Shown here piece by piece: positions 23,125 to 32,113 of a stretch of 38,470 bases of DNA. How positions within the stretch are numbered: the first letter of the stretch is position 1; each line of letters begins with the position of its first letter. The DNA is from a virus. Both the position numbers and the translations under genes were made by a program. The notes below the pieces were generated by a model. It saw nothing but the letters and a program-made list of their open reading frames with translations, made no database searches and was not told the DNA's origin. Location of the stretch: the IMG/VR virus record IMGVR_UViG_3300036846_001591, positions 1 to 38,470 of that record; one strand, 5' to 3'.

Positions 23125-24032
23125 TGGCCACCATTGATCTGAGCCAACTCCCCCGCCCCAATGTCATTGAGGCATTGGATTTTGAGACGCTATTTTCCGA
23201 ACGAAAAGAGCGGTTAATCAGCCTGTATCCCGAAGAAGAGCGGGAGGCGGTACGCCGCACCCTGGCTTTTGAATCCGAGCCGATCGTCAAAATCCTGCAA
23301 GAGTCAGCTTATCGGGAGATGTTATTGCGGCAGCGCGTCAACGAAGCGGCGCAGGCGGTCATGGTGGCCTACGCCATCGGTAATGACCTTGAACAGCTTG
23401 GTGCAAATAACAACACACCACGATTAACGATCGTCCCGGCAGATGACGAAGCTATCCCGCCAGTTGAGGAAGTGAAGGAGTCGGACGCCGATTACCGCCA
23501 GCGCATCCCGGCGGCCTTTGAAGGGATGAGCGTCGCCGGCCCGACCGGGGCGTATGAATTCCATGCACAAAGTGCGGACGGAAAGGTCGCGGATGCCTCG
23601 GCAATCAGTCCCGCCCCGGCAGAAGTCACGATCAGCGTATTGTCTCGCGATGGTGATGGCACCGCATCCCCCGAACTGTTGGCCACCGTCAGCGCCGCAT
23701 TGAATGACGAGGCAGTCCGCCCGGTGGCTGATCGGCTGACCGTGCAATCTGCCCAAATCGTCAATTATCAGATCGACGCCATGCTGTTCGTTTACCCTGG
23801 CCCGGCCATCGAACCGATTATGGCCGATGCTGAACTGCGCCTTAAAAGCTACATCAACGAGCAGCGCCGGTTAGGTCGCGATATTCGACTATCGGCCATC
23901 TATGCGGCACTGCATACCCAGGGCGTGCAACGCGTTGAACTGGCGGCCCCCCAGGCTGACGTGGTGTTAGACCGCACCCAGGCGGCCAACTGTACCGATT
24001 ATCGCATCCGGATCGGCGGTTCGGATGAATAG
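23124..24032 (+). CDS. J: baseplate protein J
   Basis: A 302-residue P2 gpJ homologue, a baseplate wedge protein related to T4 gp6. Conserved parts include LYPEEEREAVRRTLAFESEP, the ESAYREMLLRQRVNEAAQAV helix and the GDGTASPELLATVSAALNDE segment. It overlaps W by one base and I by eight bases. Confidence 0.94.
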   Translation: MATIDLSQLPRPNVIEALDFETLFSERKERLISLYPEEEREAVRRTLAFESEPIVKILQESAYREMLLRQRVNEAAQAVMVAYAIGNDLEQLGANNNTPRLTIVPADDEAIPPVEEVKESDADYRQRIPAAFEGMSVAGPTGAYEFHAQSADGKVADASAISPAPAEVTISVLSRDGDGTASPELLATVSAALNDEAVRPVADRLTVQSAQIVNYQIDAMLFVYPGPAIEPIMADAELRLKSYINEQRRLGRDIRLSAIYAALHTQGVQRVELAAPQADVVLDRTQAANCTDYRIRIGGSDE

Positions 24033-24633
24033 CCTGTTGCCATCTGGCTCATCCCCGCTTGAACGACGCGCGGCAGAAGCCTGCGCCGGCATCAGCGATC
24101 TGAATACTCCACTGCGTGACCTGTGGAACCCTGACCGCTGTCCGGTCAAGTTTCTGCCCTATTTGGCCTGGGCGTTTTCAGTCGATCGCTGGGATGAGCA
24201 ATGGACGCCGGCGGAAAAGCGCAAGGCGGTCAAAGACGCCTTTTATATCCATCGCCGCAAGGGAACGATAGCCGCCATCCGGCGCGTGATTGAGGTGATG
24301 GGCTACTCAATGTCAATCGCGGAATGGTGGCAGGTCGCAGACCCGCGCGGCACGTTCCGCCTCACTATCGACGTGAACGACGTCGGGATCACAGAGGAAA
24401 TTGTCCGTGAGCTTGAACGGCTTATCGGTGATGCCAGACCCGTCAGCCGACACATTGCACAATTAAGTATCACGACGAAGGTCAGCGGCTTTATCTATTC
24501 CGCCGTCTCAGTTCATGACGGCGATATCGTCACTGTCTACCCTGCCGATTACGAGCCGGACGACAGCGTTAAATACAACGGTATTCCGCGCTTTGGTCGC
24601 GGCTATCACTATTCCGGGGGAAAAAATGTCTGA
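24025..24633 (+). CDS. I: baseplate protein I
   Basis: A 202-residue P2 gpI homologue, which links baseplate and fibres. LPSGSSPLERRAAEACAGI, LAWAFSVDRWDEQW and HRRKGTIAAIRRVIEVMGY are family hallmarks. The C-terminus extends about 25 residues beyond P2 I (VTVYPADYEPDDSVKYNGIP). The next gene starts inside its last codons. Confidence 0.92.
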   Translation: MNSLLPSGSSPLERRAAEACAGISDLNTPLRDLWNPDRCPVKFLPYLAWAFSVDRWDEQWTPAEKRKAVKDAFYIHRRKGTIAAIRRVIEVMGYSMSIAEWWQVADPRGTFRLTIDVNDVGITEEIVRELERLIGDARPVSRHIAQLSITTKVSGFIYSAVSVHDGDIVTVYPADYEPDDSVKYNGIPRFGRGYHYSGGKNV

Positions 24634-26443
24634 GCTGAGCGAAGAAGCAAAATGGGAAGATTCGATATATCAAATACAGCGCGGAGATGAAGTGTCGGGC
24701 GGCCGTGATGGCGTGGCAAATAAGCCCACCCGGCAATTGGCAAACCGCACCCGGGCATTAAAAAATGACGTGGACAAACTCAACACGTCAGTGATGAGTG
24801 ATGCCAAAATTTATGACAGTGTCGAAGAGGCGCAAGCAGCGATCACTGCCGGTACCGAAACCCGCCGGCTGTTTACCGTTAATTCCCCCATCACTAATTA
24901 TTGGGTGGAGCAATACGAAAATGTTAACGGTATCGCGACACCGACCGGTAAGAACATTGTCACGGCAGCATTCGTTGAAGCGGTAGAACTGCTGGCCTCG
25001 GCGACCGACAAGCGCACGCGTGGCTTGCTGACAATGCCCCGCTCAAAAAAACCGGTCGATTTTGTCAGCCGACAGGGTAAGAGCATGTTCTCAATCAATG
25101 AGAACAGTGAAAAAGAGATGCCTGGAAAAACCTTCTCCGATTACATGAATATTTTCCGAGAACTGATTATCGGCCCGTCGTCATTACGCCGCGCCCGTCC
25201 AGGGTATCTTTTTAATCTCGTGACGGGGGGTTTTCGGCTTCTGGCTGTTCGTGATGATGGAACCAGCACCCTTGAATATCGGGGCATACCGGTAGAAACC
25301 CATCTTGGGCTGTTGCAAAACACCCTGGGAGGCTTCGGGGATTCGATATCAGACAATGGCCGCAACCCGGCGAATACAGGTAAACCGCGCGGCTGGACGT
25401 ATAACGCGCGCTCATGGCAGGTGTGGTCATCGCTATTTAGCAATGGTCGGATTAAATACGTCGGCCAATGGGCTACGGGCGGCCATACAACGGCGGACAT
25501 GATCCGAGATCACTTAAAACCTGCTATCGCTGCGAAACCGCGTTTTATGACGTTTCTCGGCGGGCGAAATGATGTTATTCAGAAAAACACTAACGGGAGT
25601 TTTAAATTCTCAATCGCAGCAATAAAAGACAACGTCAAATACATTCTGACCGAATTCAGAAAGAACGGGATTATTCCCGTTGTCTGCTCAATGGCGGCAC
25701 AGAATAACGCAGACCCGGCGTTAAAGGGGCGAGAAAATGAAGTTAATGCGTTTTTGCGAGCATATGCAAGGGAGCAGGGTTTCCCGTTTGTTGATATGCG
25801 CACGGTAACCGTTGATCCGATGACTGATGGCTGGAAAGACGGCTATAACGGCGTGCTGTCGAACGGGCAACCCGACCCCTCACACCCTGTTGCGCTAGGG
25901 GCCTTTCACATGGGTAAAGCGCTGGCGGAAGCGCTCGAGCCTTACACCATGCCCGTGTATCCGCAACTTGCAATCGCAAACCCAGCGACGCAGGACGGGC
26001 CAAACGCCATTGTTAATCCATTGTTTATGGACGTCGTCGCGGGCGTGCCCACAGGCTGGACAGTAGGAGCAGGCAGTGCAGTCATTACGACAGGCCCCGC
26101 AGTCATCGGTAACGTTCTTACCGTAACCGGCTCAGGTAGTACGATTGCGCGCGTATCGCAAGTGGTAATCGTCTCTCCCGGCGAGGTGCGCACGTTTAGT
26201 TTCAGGGTGAAAACGGACGTTACGGATAAAAACTCAACCGCCTGTTATCTCGAAGCAAACGACGAATTTAAAACGAATCTCGCCGGGATCAGGACGTGGA
26301 ATCATTCTACGGACGGCTTTATGACATTCAGCTATGACGTCCTTATCCCCGCTGAGGTCACGGAAATTAACGTCATTATCGCGGCTAATGCGGCAACAAT
26401 CAGCGTCGGCCAGATGGGTTTATTAAAACAGGAGGCAGTATGA
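24626..26443 (+). CDS. tailspike/fibre with SGNH (GDSL) hydrolase domain
   Basis: A 605-residue receptor-binding protein. Residues 1-60 (SELSEEAKWEDSIYQIQRGD and following) look like a particle-binding head used by several phage spikes. The middle is an SGNH/GDSL hydrolase: block I FGDSIS with Ser240, block III GGRND with Asn315, and block V DPSHP with Asp417 and His420. The last 150 residues form a beta-sandwich that resembles a carbohydrate-binding module. Such domains deacetylate surface polysaccharides (capsule or O-antigen), so the phage may modify its receptor during adsorption. GGGGG precedes the ATG at 24626; the frame is open upstream but inside gene I. This gene has no counterpart in P2, where the plain fibre H follows I. 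Confidence 0.85.
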   Translation: MSELSEEAKWEDSIYQIQRGDEVSGGRDGVANKPTRQLANRTRALKNDVDKLNTSVMSDAKIYDSVEEAQAAITAGTETRRLFTVNSPITNYWVEQYENVNGIATPTGKNIVTAAFVEAVELLASATDKRTRGLLTMPRSKKPVDFVSRQGKSMFSINENSEKEMPGKTFSDYMNIFRELIIGPSSLRRARPGYLFNLVTGGFRLLAVRDDGTSTLEYRGIPVETHLGLLQNTLGGFGDSISDNGRNPANTGKPRGWTYNARSWQVWSSLFSNGRIKYVGQWATGGHTTADMIRDHLKPAIAAKPRFMTFLGGRNDVIQKNTNGSFKFSIAAIKDNVKYILTEFRKNGIIPVVCSMAAQNNADPALKGRENEVNAFLRAYAREQGFPFVDMRTVTVDPMTDGWKDGYNGVLSNGQPDPSHPVALGAFHMGKALAEALEPYTMPVYPQLAIANPATQDGPNAIVNPLFMDVVAGVPTGWTVGAGSAVITTGPAVIGNVLTVTGSGSTIARVSQVVIVSPGEVRTFSFRVKTDVTDKNSTACYLEANDEFKTNLAGIRTWNHSTDGFMTFSYDVLIPAEVTEINVIIAANAATISVGQMGLLKQEAV

Positions 26444-27156
26444 TTATCATTTGTGATGGCGTCGTGAATGCCAGTGATTTGGAACTGGCCGAGCCTGAAA
26501 TGCTGCTGAATGACGACGCCAGCGTCGCCACCTACGGGATGCAGGACAAGTACGATTCCAGCGGAAACGCGCGCGACTTGGTGACAGAAAACGAATTCAC
26601 CCAGCGCGGTATGAACACCCTTGCTGACTCAGTGCACGGTGCTGACACAGGCATTATTGAAACAGACGAAATGACGTTTGCGCTCTGCATCAATATGAAT
26701 AAACCCGCCGTTAGCGGTCGTCTCTTTTCCAATTTCTATCCCGGTGTAGCACCATTCTCGGGCATTCAGTTGCGTATCGAAGCCAATGGCGTGCTGATTT
26801 TGCAAGTTGCCACTGGTGATGTGAACAACGGCCCGGCGGGAACCATTTCCGTGACCTCGGTCGAGAACGGCGGAGCTGTCGGGGGATGGACGCGCTTCAC
26901 AGTAACAATTTCGAATACCGAAGCATCGATCACTCGCGCTGCGGGTAATCGGGTGGTAACGCCAATCACGAAGCGAAACAAATCGACCCGACCGTTGATG
27001 TTGAATGGTTCGCCCAGCCCGGAGCAAAACATGGGCCTGCCGGGGATCATGGGCGCATTCGCTGTTTATGACAGAGTATTGACCGCCGAAGAGCAGACAG
27101 ATAAGCGTGACAAACTTAAGACGGTCATGAGCCTGCGTGGCGAATTCGTTAATTAA
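26440..27156 (+). CDS. LamG/concanavalin-like lectin-domain protein
   Basis: A 238-residue protein of the concanavalin A-like fold. The central strands (MTFALCINMNKP...GRLFSNFYPG...GIQLRIEANGVLILQVA) and the C-terminal GIMGAFAVYDRVLTAEEQ are the usual LamG end pattern. It overlaps the spike gene by four bases with AGGAGG upstream, so the two are made together. It probably binds a glycan, either as part of the spike complex or as a second adhesin. No signal peptide is seen. Confidence 0.78.
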   Translation: MIIICDGVVNASDLELAEPEMLLNDDASVATYGMQDKYDSSGNARDLVTENEFTQRGMNTLADSVHGADTGIIETDEMTFALCINMNKPAVSGRLFSNFYPGVAPFSGIQLRIEANGVLILQVATGDVNNGPAGTISVTSVENGGAVGGWTRFTVTISNTEASITRAAGNRVVTPITKRNKSTRPLMLNGSPSPEQNMGLPGIMGAFAVYDRVLTAEEQTDKRDKLKTVMSLRGEFVN

Positions 27157-27167
27157 CAGGTGGGGAT

Positions 27168-28343
27168 ATGGCCGATAAAAAGTTTCTCACGCTGATCACT
27201 GCCACGGGTGCCGAACGTCTGGCAAATGCAGCGGTAACAGGCACGCCGGTAGCCATCGCAGAAATGGCCGTCGGTGATGGCGGTGGCCTTTTGTCGATGC
27301 CAGGTAGCGCCAGTGTCGGTCTGATCAGTGAACAGTACCGGGGCATACTGAATAAGCTGGTGATCGCCGACAGTGATGCCAGCGTGATCGAGGCTGAAAT
27401 GATCATGCCGCCACAAATTGGCGGCTTTTGGCTACGTGAGCTGGCGCTCTATGCCGAGGACGGTGAATGCATCGCCGTTGGCAACATGCCGGAAACCTAT
27501 AAGCCATTACTGGCCGAAGGCTCTGGCCGTTTCCAAATCATCAGGATGCAGTTGAAAATCAGTAGCACAGCGGCGGTGGAACTGATAGCTGATCCGTCTG
27601 TCATTCTGGCAACGGTCGAAGACGTCAATACCCTGGAAGAAAAGGTCAAAGACTATACCGATGACCAACTGTCAGACCATGAACAATCGCGCAATCACCC
27701 GGACGCAACGCTGAAAGCCCGAGGCTTTACCCAGTTGAGCAATGCCACGGACAGTGATAGTGAAGACTTAGCCGCAACGCCGGCAGCAATCAAAGCTGCA
27801 ATCAAAGAAGCAGTCAAAGAAGCTGTGAGCCAGGCATGGGAGCTGGATAACCCTATTGGAACTTCTCGTCTGTTCAATCAGAACGTAAATCCCAATGAAC
27901 GTTGGCCGTGGTCAACGTGGGAATATGCCGGCGAACACCTGACGATCAGAACGGCTAAAGCAGACGGCTCCGATGTTGGCACCCTGGGTGGCAGCGACAC
28001 AGTGACAATTGCGCGTGCAAATCTGCCGGCGGAAAAAATCAGCGTATCAGGGACAGCACAAGATACCGACCTTGGGACGAAGCGCACCAAGCCTAGTGGT
28101 AAACACGTTCATCATGGCGTACCTAAACGCAACAGTGATTATGAGCTGGGCGGTAACAATCGGGTATTCTTCGACCCTTATCAGGAAGGCGACACAGACG
28201 AAGCCGGCGAACACGATCACGAATTGGAGTTAGGCCCACACGGCCACCCCGTTGCGGGGAAAACTGACGCGCTGGGCCAAGGGCAGGCGATCAGCATCGT
28301 TGAGCGGCACAAGCTGCAAATGCTGTGGCACCGTGTAGCATAA
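27168..28343 (+). CDS. H: tail fibre H, P2-type head with short collar-like tip
   Basis: A 391-residue fibre. Residues 1-190 match the P2 gpH N-terminus (DUF3751), including MAVGDGGG, PPQIGGFWLRELALY, MPETYKPLLAEGSGR and HPDATLKARGFTQLSNATDS. The remaining part is short and different, with His-rich loops (KHVHHGVP, EHDHELELGPHGHP) like metal-binding collar or short-tail-fibre tips. P2 H is about 670 residues, so most of the P2 shaft is missing. No G chaperone gene follows, which fits a fibre tip that folds without one. Confidence 0.88.
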   Translation: MADKKFLTLITATGAERLANAAVTGTPVAIAEMAVGDGGGLLSMPGSASVGLISEQYRGILNKLVIADSDASVIEAEMIMPPQIGGFWLRELALYAEDGECIAVGNMPETYKPLLAEGSGRFQIIRMQLKISSTAAVELIADPSVILATVEDVNTLEEKVKDYTDDQLSDHEQSRNHPDATLKARGFTQLSNATDSDSEDLAATPAAIKAAIKEAVKEAVSQAWELDNPIGTSRLFNQNVNPNERWPWSTWEYAGEHLTIRTAKADGSDVGTLGGSDTVTIARANLPAEKISVSGTAQDTDLGTKRTKPSGKHVHHGVPKRNSDYELGGNNRVFFDPYQEGDTDEAGEHDHELELGPHGHPVAGKTDALGQGQAISIVERHKLQMLWHRVA

Positions 28344-28750
28344 GCTGTATAGCTCGGACCTGAACTGATAGTCGGCTTTGAACGAGAAGCGTACTGTTTC
28401 AATATCTTTTAGAACTGAACTTCAGCTTTCCCCGCGAAGATATGAAATCTATTGATAAGATGCAATAAATGGTAGATCTTTTTCTTGGTTTGAATCGATA
28501 TCGTGAATTAATATTGTTTTATTTTCAAGCAATACTGGGAAGAAGTAAGGATGCTTCATTGCCTGCCAAACTCTTATCTGAAACTGCCGAGCCCCTATAG
28601 CACCGTCAGTGACAGCCCATGATTTTGTGTTGTACATCAATATGTTAACATGGAATCCTGCATTTTTGTTCCGTTGGACTTCAAACCCTTTAGACTGAAA
28701 AATTACATACGATAACATCAAGCCAATAGAAAAAATTTGGAGTACAAAGT
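28344..28750. other. AT-rich gap before the Z/fun-position gene
   Basis: About 400 bases with no convincing gene. The base composition changes sharply from the fibre gene to AT-rich DNA. A minus-strand frame (28449-28796) runs through it, but it overlaps the start of the next gene and lacks support. The last 20 bases contain TTGGAG, the ribosome site for the GTG at 28751. I see no clear promoter hexamer pair. Confidence 0.5.
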
Positions 28751-29539
28751 GTGAAAATGAACGCAGGGACTCTCCTCGATTATCTAAATGCAACACTTGA
28801 AAATTCTAACGATCACGCACAGGAACATCCTCAGCTAATGCATATGGTTCTTCAGATGGATCAGATATTTCAAGAAGAAATTTTTGATCATGAATTTGAT
28901 GTGAACCCTATTGCCGGTTTTCTGGCAATGAATTCCTATACACTACTGTTAAGCGCAGTACGGCAGGCGCTATCTGGACACCTAGTGGCAGTTTTTCCGA
29001 TCGTTCGTACCGCGCTTGAATCCGCCTGTTATGCCTACCTGATAGCCCATAACGAAGCGATGGGAGATATATGGTTAAATAGGCACACAACTGAGAACGC
29101 ACTTCAGAAATGCCGAAAAATGTTCTCCGTGAAAAAGGCTTCAAATGAATTAAAATCCATTTCCCCTGAAATGGCTGAATTTGTGATGGCTAACTATGAA
29201 GCTGCTATCGATTTTGGAGCACATCCAAATAAAAAATCTGTATTTAACCACTTGACGGACATGGGTGAGGTAAATGATAGATTTCATGGCTTCGAGCTTA
29301 CCGGTGTTTACGGACGAAATAGCTGGCATGTGAACTATGCACTACTTGTTAGCACTGAGGTGGGCCAGGCAATTGCATTCCTGCTTGCTGCTTGTGCCGA
29401 TAAACATCCTCTAATTCATGAGCGCTTAGAAGTGTTCACTAACTGGGTCAATGAAAAGAATGAGATGGCCGACGAAATCAATGGTGAACCAATAGACTAT
29501 TCTGGGCCGATGTATTGTTCAGTTAAATCGCCAGAGTAA
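28751..29539 (+). CDS. unknown cargo protein at Z/fun locus, possibly DUF5677/HEPN-like
   Basis: A 262-residue helical protein I cannot firmly name. The segment VAVFPIVRTALESACYAYLI (about residues 76-95) resembles the R-x3-E helix of DUF5677-like, HEPN-related proteins. Elsewhere there are helices with KCRKMF, a GRNSWHVNY stretch, and a hydrophobic helix (QAIAFLLAACA). Translation probably starts at GTG 28751, nine bases after TTGGAG; ATG 28757 is the alternative. It lies between the fibre genes and FI, exactly where P2 carries Z/fun, the gene that excludes T5. A+T richness and location suggest an exclusion or defence function. Confidence 0.7.
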   Translation: MKMNAGTLLDYLNATLENSNDHAQEHPQLMHMVLQMDQIFQEEIFDHEFDVNPIAGFLAMNSYTLLLSAVRQALSGHLVAVFPIVRTALESACYAYLIAHNEAMGDIWLNRHTTENALQKCRKMFSVKKASNELKSISPEMAEFVMANYEAAIDFGAHPNKKSVFNHLTDMGEVNDRFHGFELTGVYGRNSWHVNYALLVSTEVGQAIAFLLAACADKHPLIHERLEVFTNWVNEKNEMADEINGEPIDYSGPMYCSVKSPE

Positions 29540-29679
29540 AAATTAGGCAGGTAACCTGTCCCCAATTGTTTAGTACAACCTTATGCTATTAACGCCCGCT
29601 TCTTGCACAGAGCTACCTGTCAGATTGGGTTGGGCTCTGTGCCATAGCTGTGTCAGGTCAAGTCTGAGCTAATACACAT

Positions 29680-29702
29680 AAGCCCCGTACGGGGCTTTCA
29701 TT
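29680..29702 (+). terminator. rho-independent terminator before the FI promoter
   Basis: AAGCCCC-GTAC-GGGGCTT is a perfect seven-base stem with a four-base loop, followed by TCATTTTT. It would end transcription from the V-W-J-I-fibre operon and from the cargo gene. Confidence 0.8.
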
Positions 29703-29758
29703 TTTCGTTAAACGCAGTCATTGTTATGCATTCCCGCCACTTAAGCGTCCATCGCGCA

Positions 29759-29781
29759 CCTTGTGCCATCTCTCACACAAA
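29759..29781 (+). promoter_or_regulatory. Ogr-type activator site before FI
   Basis: CCTTGTG followed by CACACAA forms TGT-N12-ACA (TGT 29762-29764, ACA 29777-29779). The predicted start, 55 bases on, is near 29825, leaving a short leader with AGGAG before the FI start at 29850. Confidence 0.75.
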
Positions 29782-29849
29782 GCCCACCACATGCATTAAC
29801 CACCTGCCGCAGACACCATAGGGGAACACCGTTACAGGAGATCCACCTA

Positions 29850-31022
29850 ATGGCTCAAGACTACCACCACGGCGTGCGCGTGCAGGAAATCAACGAAGGC
29901 ACCCGCACCATCACCACCGTCAGCACGGCTATTGTTGGGCTGGTCTGTACCGGTGATGACGCCGATGCGAAAACCTTCCCGTTAAACACACCCGTATTGC
30001 TAACCGACGTATTGACCGCCAGTGGCAAAGCCGGCGATTCTGGCACCCTGGCCCGTTCCCTGGACGCCATCGGCGACCAGACAAAACCTGTCACTATTGT
30101 GGTGCGTGTCGCCCAGGGCGACACCGAAGCGGAAACCACCACCAACATCATCGGCGGCGTGACCACCGAAGGCAAAAAAACCGGCATGAAAGCCCTGTTG
30201 GCCGCGCAAAGCCAGCTTGGTGTAAAACCCCGCATTCTGGGTGTGCCTGGTCATGATAATGAGGCTGTAGCCTCTGAATTGTTAGCTATCGCACAAAGCC
30301 TGCGCGGCTTCGCGTACCTAAGCGCCTATGGCTGTAGAACCGTGGCCGAAGCCATCGATTACCGTAAAAACTTCAGTCAGCGTGAAGCCATGCTGATTTG
30401 GCCAGACTTCCTGAGCTGGGATAGTGTGACCAACGCATCGGCAACCGCCTACGCGACGGCCCGCGCGTTGGGGCTGCGCGCCAAGATTGATGAGCAAACC
30501 GGCTGGCACAAAACCCTGTCAAACGTCGGCGTCAATGGCGTGACCGGCATCAGCGCCGATGTGTATTGGGATTTGCAGGATACGGCCACCGATGCCAATC
30601 TGCTGAACCAAAACGATGTCACCACATTGATCCGCAAAGATGGATTCCGTTTCTGGGGTTCCCGCACCTGCTCAGATGATCCGCTATTCCAGTTTGAAAA
30701 TTACACCCGCACCGCGCAGGTGTTGGCGGACACCATGGCCGAAGCACAAATGTGGGCCGTTGATCAGCCTATGCACCCTTCCCTTGCCAAAGACATTATC
30801 GAAGGCATCAAGGCCAAATTCCGTGAGCTGAAATCCGGCGGCTACATTATCGACGGTGATTGCTGGATGGATGATGCGGCCAACGATAAGGACACGCTTA
30901 AGGCGGGCAAGTTGGTGCTGGACTACAACTACACGCCCGTGCCGCCGCTTGAAAATCTGCTGCTGCGCCAGCGCATCACCGACCAATATCTGATGAATTT
31001 TACTCAGAACGTGAACAGCTAA
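29850..31022 (+). CDS. FI: contractile tail sheath protein FI
   Basis: A 390-residue tail sheath protein of P2 type (P2 FI has 396). The N-terminus [20 protein letters not shown], the segment [20 protein letters not shown] and the C-terminal [20 protein letters not shown] are typical. AGGAG precedes the ATG; an open frame continues 29 codons upstream but overlaps the promoter. First gene of the FI-FII-E-T-U-D operon. Confidence 0.96.
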   Translation: MAQDYHHGVRVQEINEGTRTITTVSTAIVGLVCTGDDADAKTFPLNTPVLLTDVLTASGKAGDSGTLARSLDAIGDQTKPVTIVVRVAQGDTEAETTTNIIGGVTTEGKKTGMKALLAAQSQLGVKPRILGVPGHDNEAVASELLAIAQSLRGFAYLSAYGCRTVAEAIDYRKNFSQREAMLIWPDFLSWDSVTNASATAYATARALGLRAKIDEQTGWHKTLSNVGVNGVTGISADVYWDLQDTATDANLLNQNDVTTLIRKDGFRFWGSRTCSDDPLFQFENYTRTAQVLADTMAEAQMWAVDQPMHPSLAKDIIEGIKAKFRELKSGGYIIDGDCWMDDAANDKDTLKAGKLVLDYNYTPVPPLENLLLRQRITDQYLMNFTQNVNS

Positions 31023-31032
31023 GGGGGACGCG

Positions 31033-31548
31033 ATGGCCTTACCACGCAAACTGAAATTCCTGAACTTGTTCAACGACGCCAATAACTATCAGGGCGTCGT
31101 TGAAGAAATCACCCTGCCGAAACTGACGCGAAAGCTTGAACAGTATCGCGGCGGCGGCATAAACGGCAGCGCCGGTGTTGATCTGGGGATCGATGATAGC
31201 GCGCTGGACGCAGAAATCACCCTCGGCGGCATTGAGGCACAGCTTTATAAACAGTGGGGGATCGCCAAGGTTGATGGCGTACTGCTGCGTTTTGTTGGCT
31301 CTTTCCAGCGCGATGACACCGGCGAAATTGTCGCCGTGGAAGTGGTCATGCGCGGTCGTTTTTCTGAGTTTGATTTTGGCAACTACAAGCAGGGTGACAA
31401 CACGCAAACCAAACTCAGCGCCAAAAATACCTATTACAAGCTGACGATGGACGGCGCTGTCCTGCTTGAAATCGACGTGGTGAACATGATCGAAATCGTG
31501 GATGGCGTCGACCGCCTGGCAGAACACCGCCGCGCTATCGGCCTGTAA
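31033..31548 (+). CDS. FII: major tail tube protein FII
   Basis: A 171-residue tail tube protein, one residue from the P2 length. MALPRKLKFLNLFNDANNYQ at the N-terminus and the GRFSEFDFGNYKQGD segment are family hallmarks. AGGGGG precedes the ATG. Confidence 0.96.
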   Translation: MALPRKLKFLNLFNDANNYQGVVEEITLPKLTRKLEQYRGGGINGSAGVDLGIDDSALDAEITLGGIEAQLYKQWGIAKVDGVLLRFVGSFQRDDTGEIVAVEVVMRGRFSEFDFGNYKQGDNTQTKLSAKNTYYKLTMDGAVLLEIDVVNMIEIVDGVDRLAEHRRAIGL

Positions 31549-31625
31549 CTGGCCAGCCCACTTGCACAATTGTTCCCGTGGCCCCGGTCTGGGGCCGGTA
31601 AACCAGACAAAATGAAGGTTAAACA

Positions 31626-31979
31626 ATGAAAAACGATAAATCTGTAAACGTTGAAATCAATGATGGCCGGGGCGATGCCGTTACTGATTTGCTGAACAAG
31701 CCGGTGATCCTGGACGTCCCTGTCCTGCGTGGTACCGTGCAGATCACCGAAGTAACCGTCAACAAACCAAACGCCGGTGCGTTGCGTGGCACCCGGTTGC
31801 AGGAGTTGATTGAAACTGACGTCAATTCACTGATTACCGTCCTGCCGCGTATCACCTCCCCGGCCCTGACGGCTAACGAAGTCGCCAGCCTGGATCCGGC
31901 AGACCTGTATCAGTTGTCCCAAGCGCTGGCGCTTTTTTTCTTACCGAGTTCGGTCAGATCCGATTTCCTCAACAGCTAA
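31626..31979 (+). CDS. E: tail protein E (unshifted product)
   Basis: A 117-residue P2 gpE-type tail assembly protein. It corresponds to gpG of lambda: an abundant short form whose -1 frameshift makes a longer form. Core motifs are DVPVLRGTVQITEV, KPNAGALRGTRLQEL and VLPRITSPALTANEV. The last residues after the T-tract (LPSSVRSDFLNS) are in the unshifted frame only. Confidence 0.9.
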   Translation: MKNDKSVNVEINDGRGDAVTDLLNKPVILDVPVLRGTVQITEVTVNKPNAGALRGTRLQELIETDVNSLITVLPRITSPALTANEVASLDPADLYQLSQALALFFLPSSVRSDFLNS

Positions 31980-32113
31980 CCGTTGAAGACCTGACGGCGG
32001 ACATTGCCGCCGTCTTCCACTGGCCGCCAACCGTTACCGACCTGATGCCGCTGGCCGAGCTGTTGGAATGGCGGCACAGAGCCATTATCCGCAGCGGGGC
32101 AAGTGATGAGTGA
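31626..32113 (+). CDS. E': tail protein E' by -1 programmed frameshift
   Basis: At 31934-31940 the heptamer T TTT TTC lies in the correct phase for simultaneous -1 slippage. In the new frame the reading continues from LTEFGQI through LTVEDLTADIAAVFHWPP and ELLEWRHRAI to a TGA at 32111-32113, giving about 162 residues. The HWPP and W-R elements match the P2 E' extension. This fusion is the tail assembly chaperone that recruits the tape measure. The extension ends inside the first codons of T. Confidence 0.88.

Larger units (their letters stand above)
29540..29849. other. gap between cargo gene and FI
   Basis: This stretch holds an inverted repeat CAGGT-A-ACCTG (29553-29563), a 9-base dyad GCACAGAGC...GCTCTGTGC (29605-29642), the 15-base repeat shared with 10545 (29655-29669), a strong terminator (29680-29697), and the Ogr-type site and promoter for FI (29759 onward). 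No gene is seen. Confidence 0.6.

Noticed and set aside
28449-28796. A 115-codon open frame on the minus strand
   Set aside because: It overlaps the start of the better supported gene at 28751, has no ribosome site and shows no recognisable protein features.
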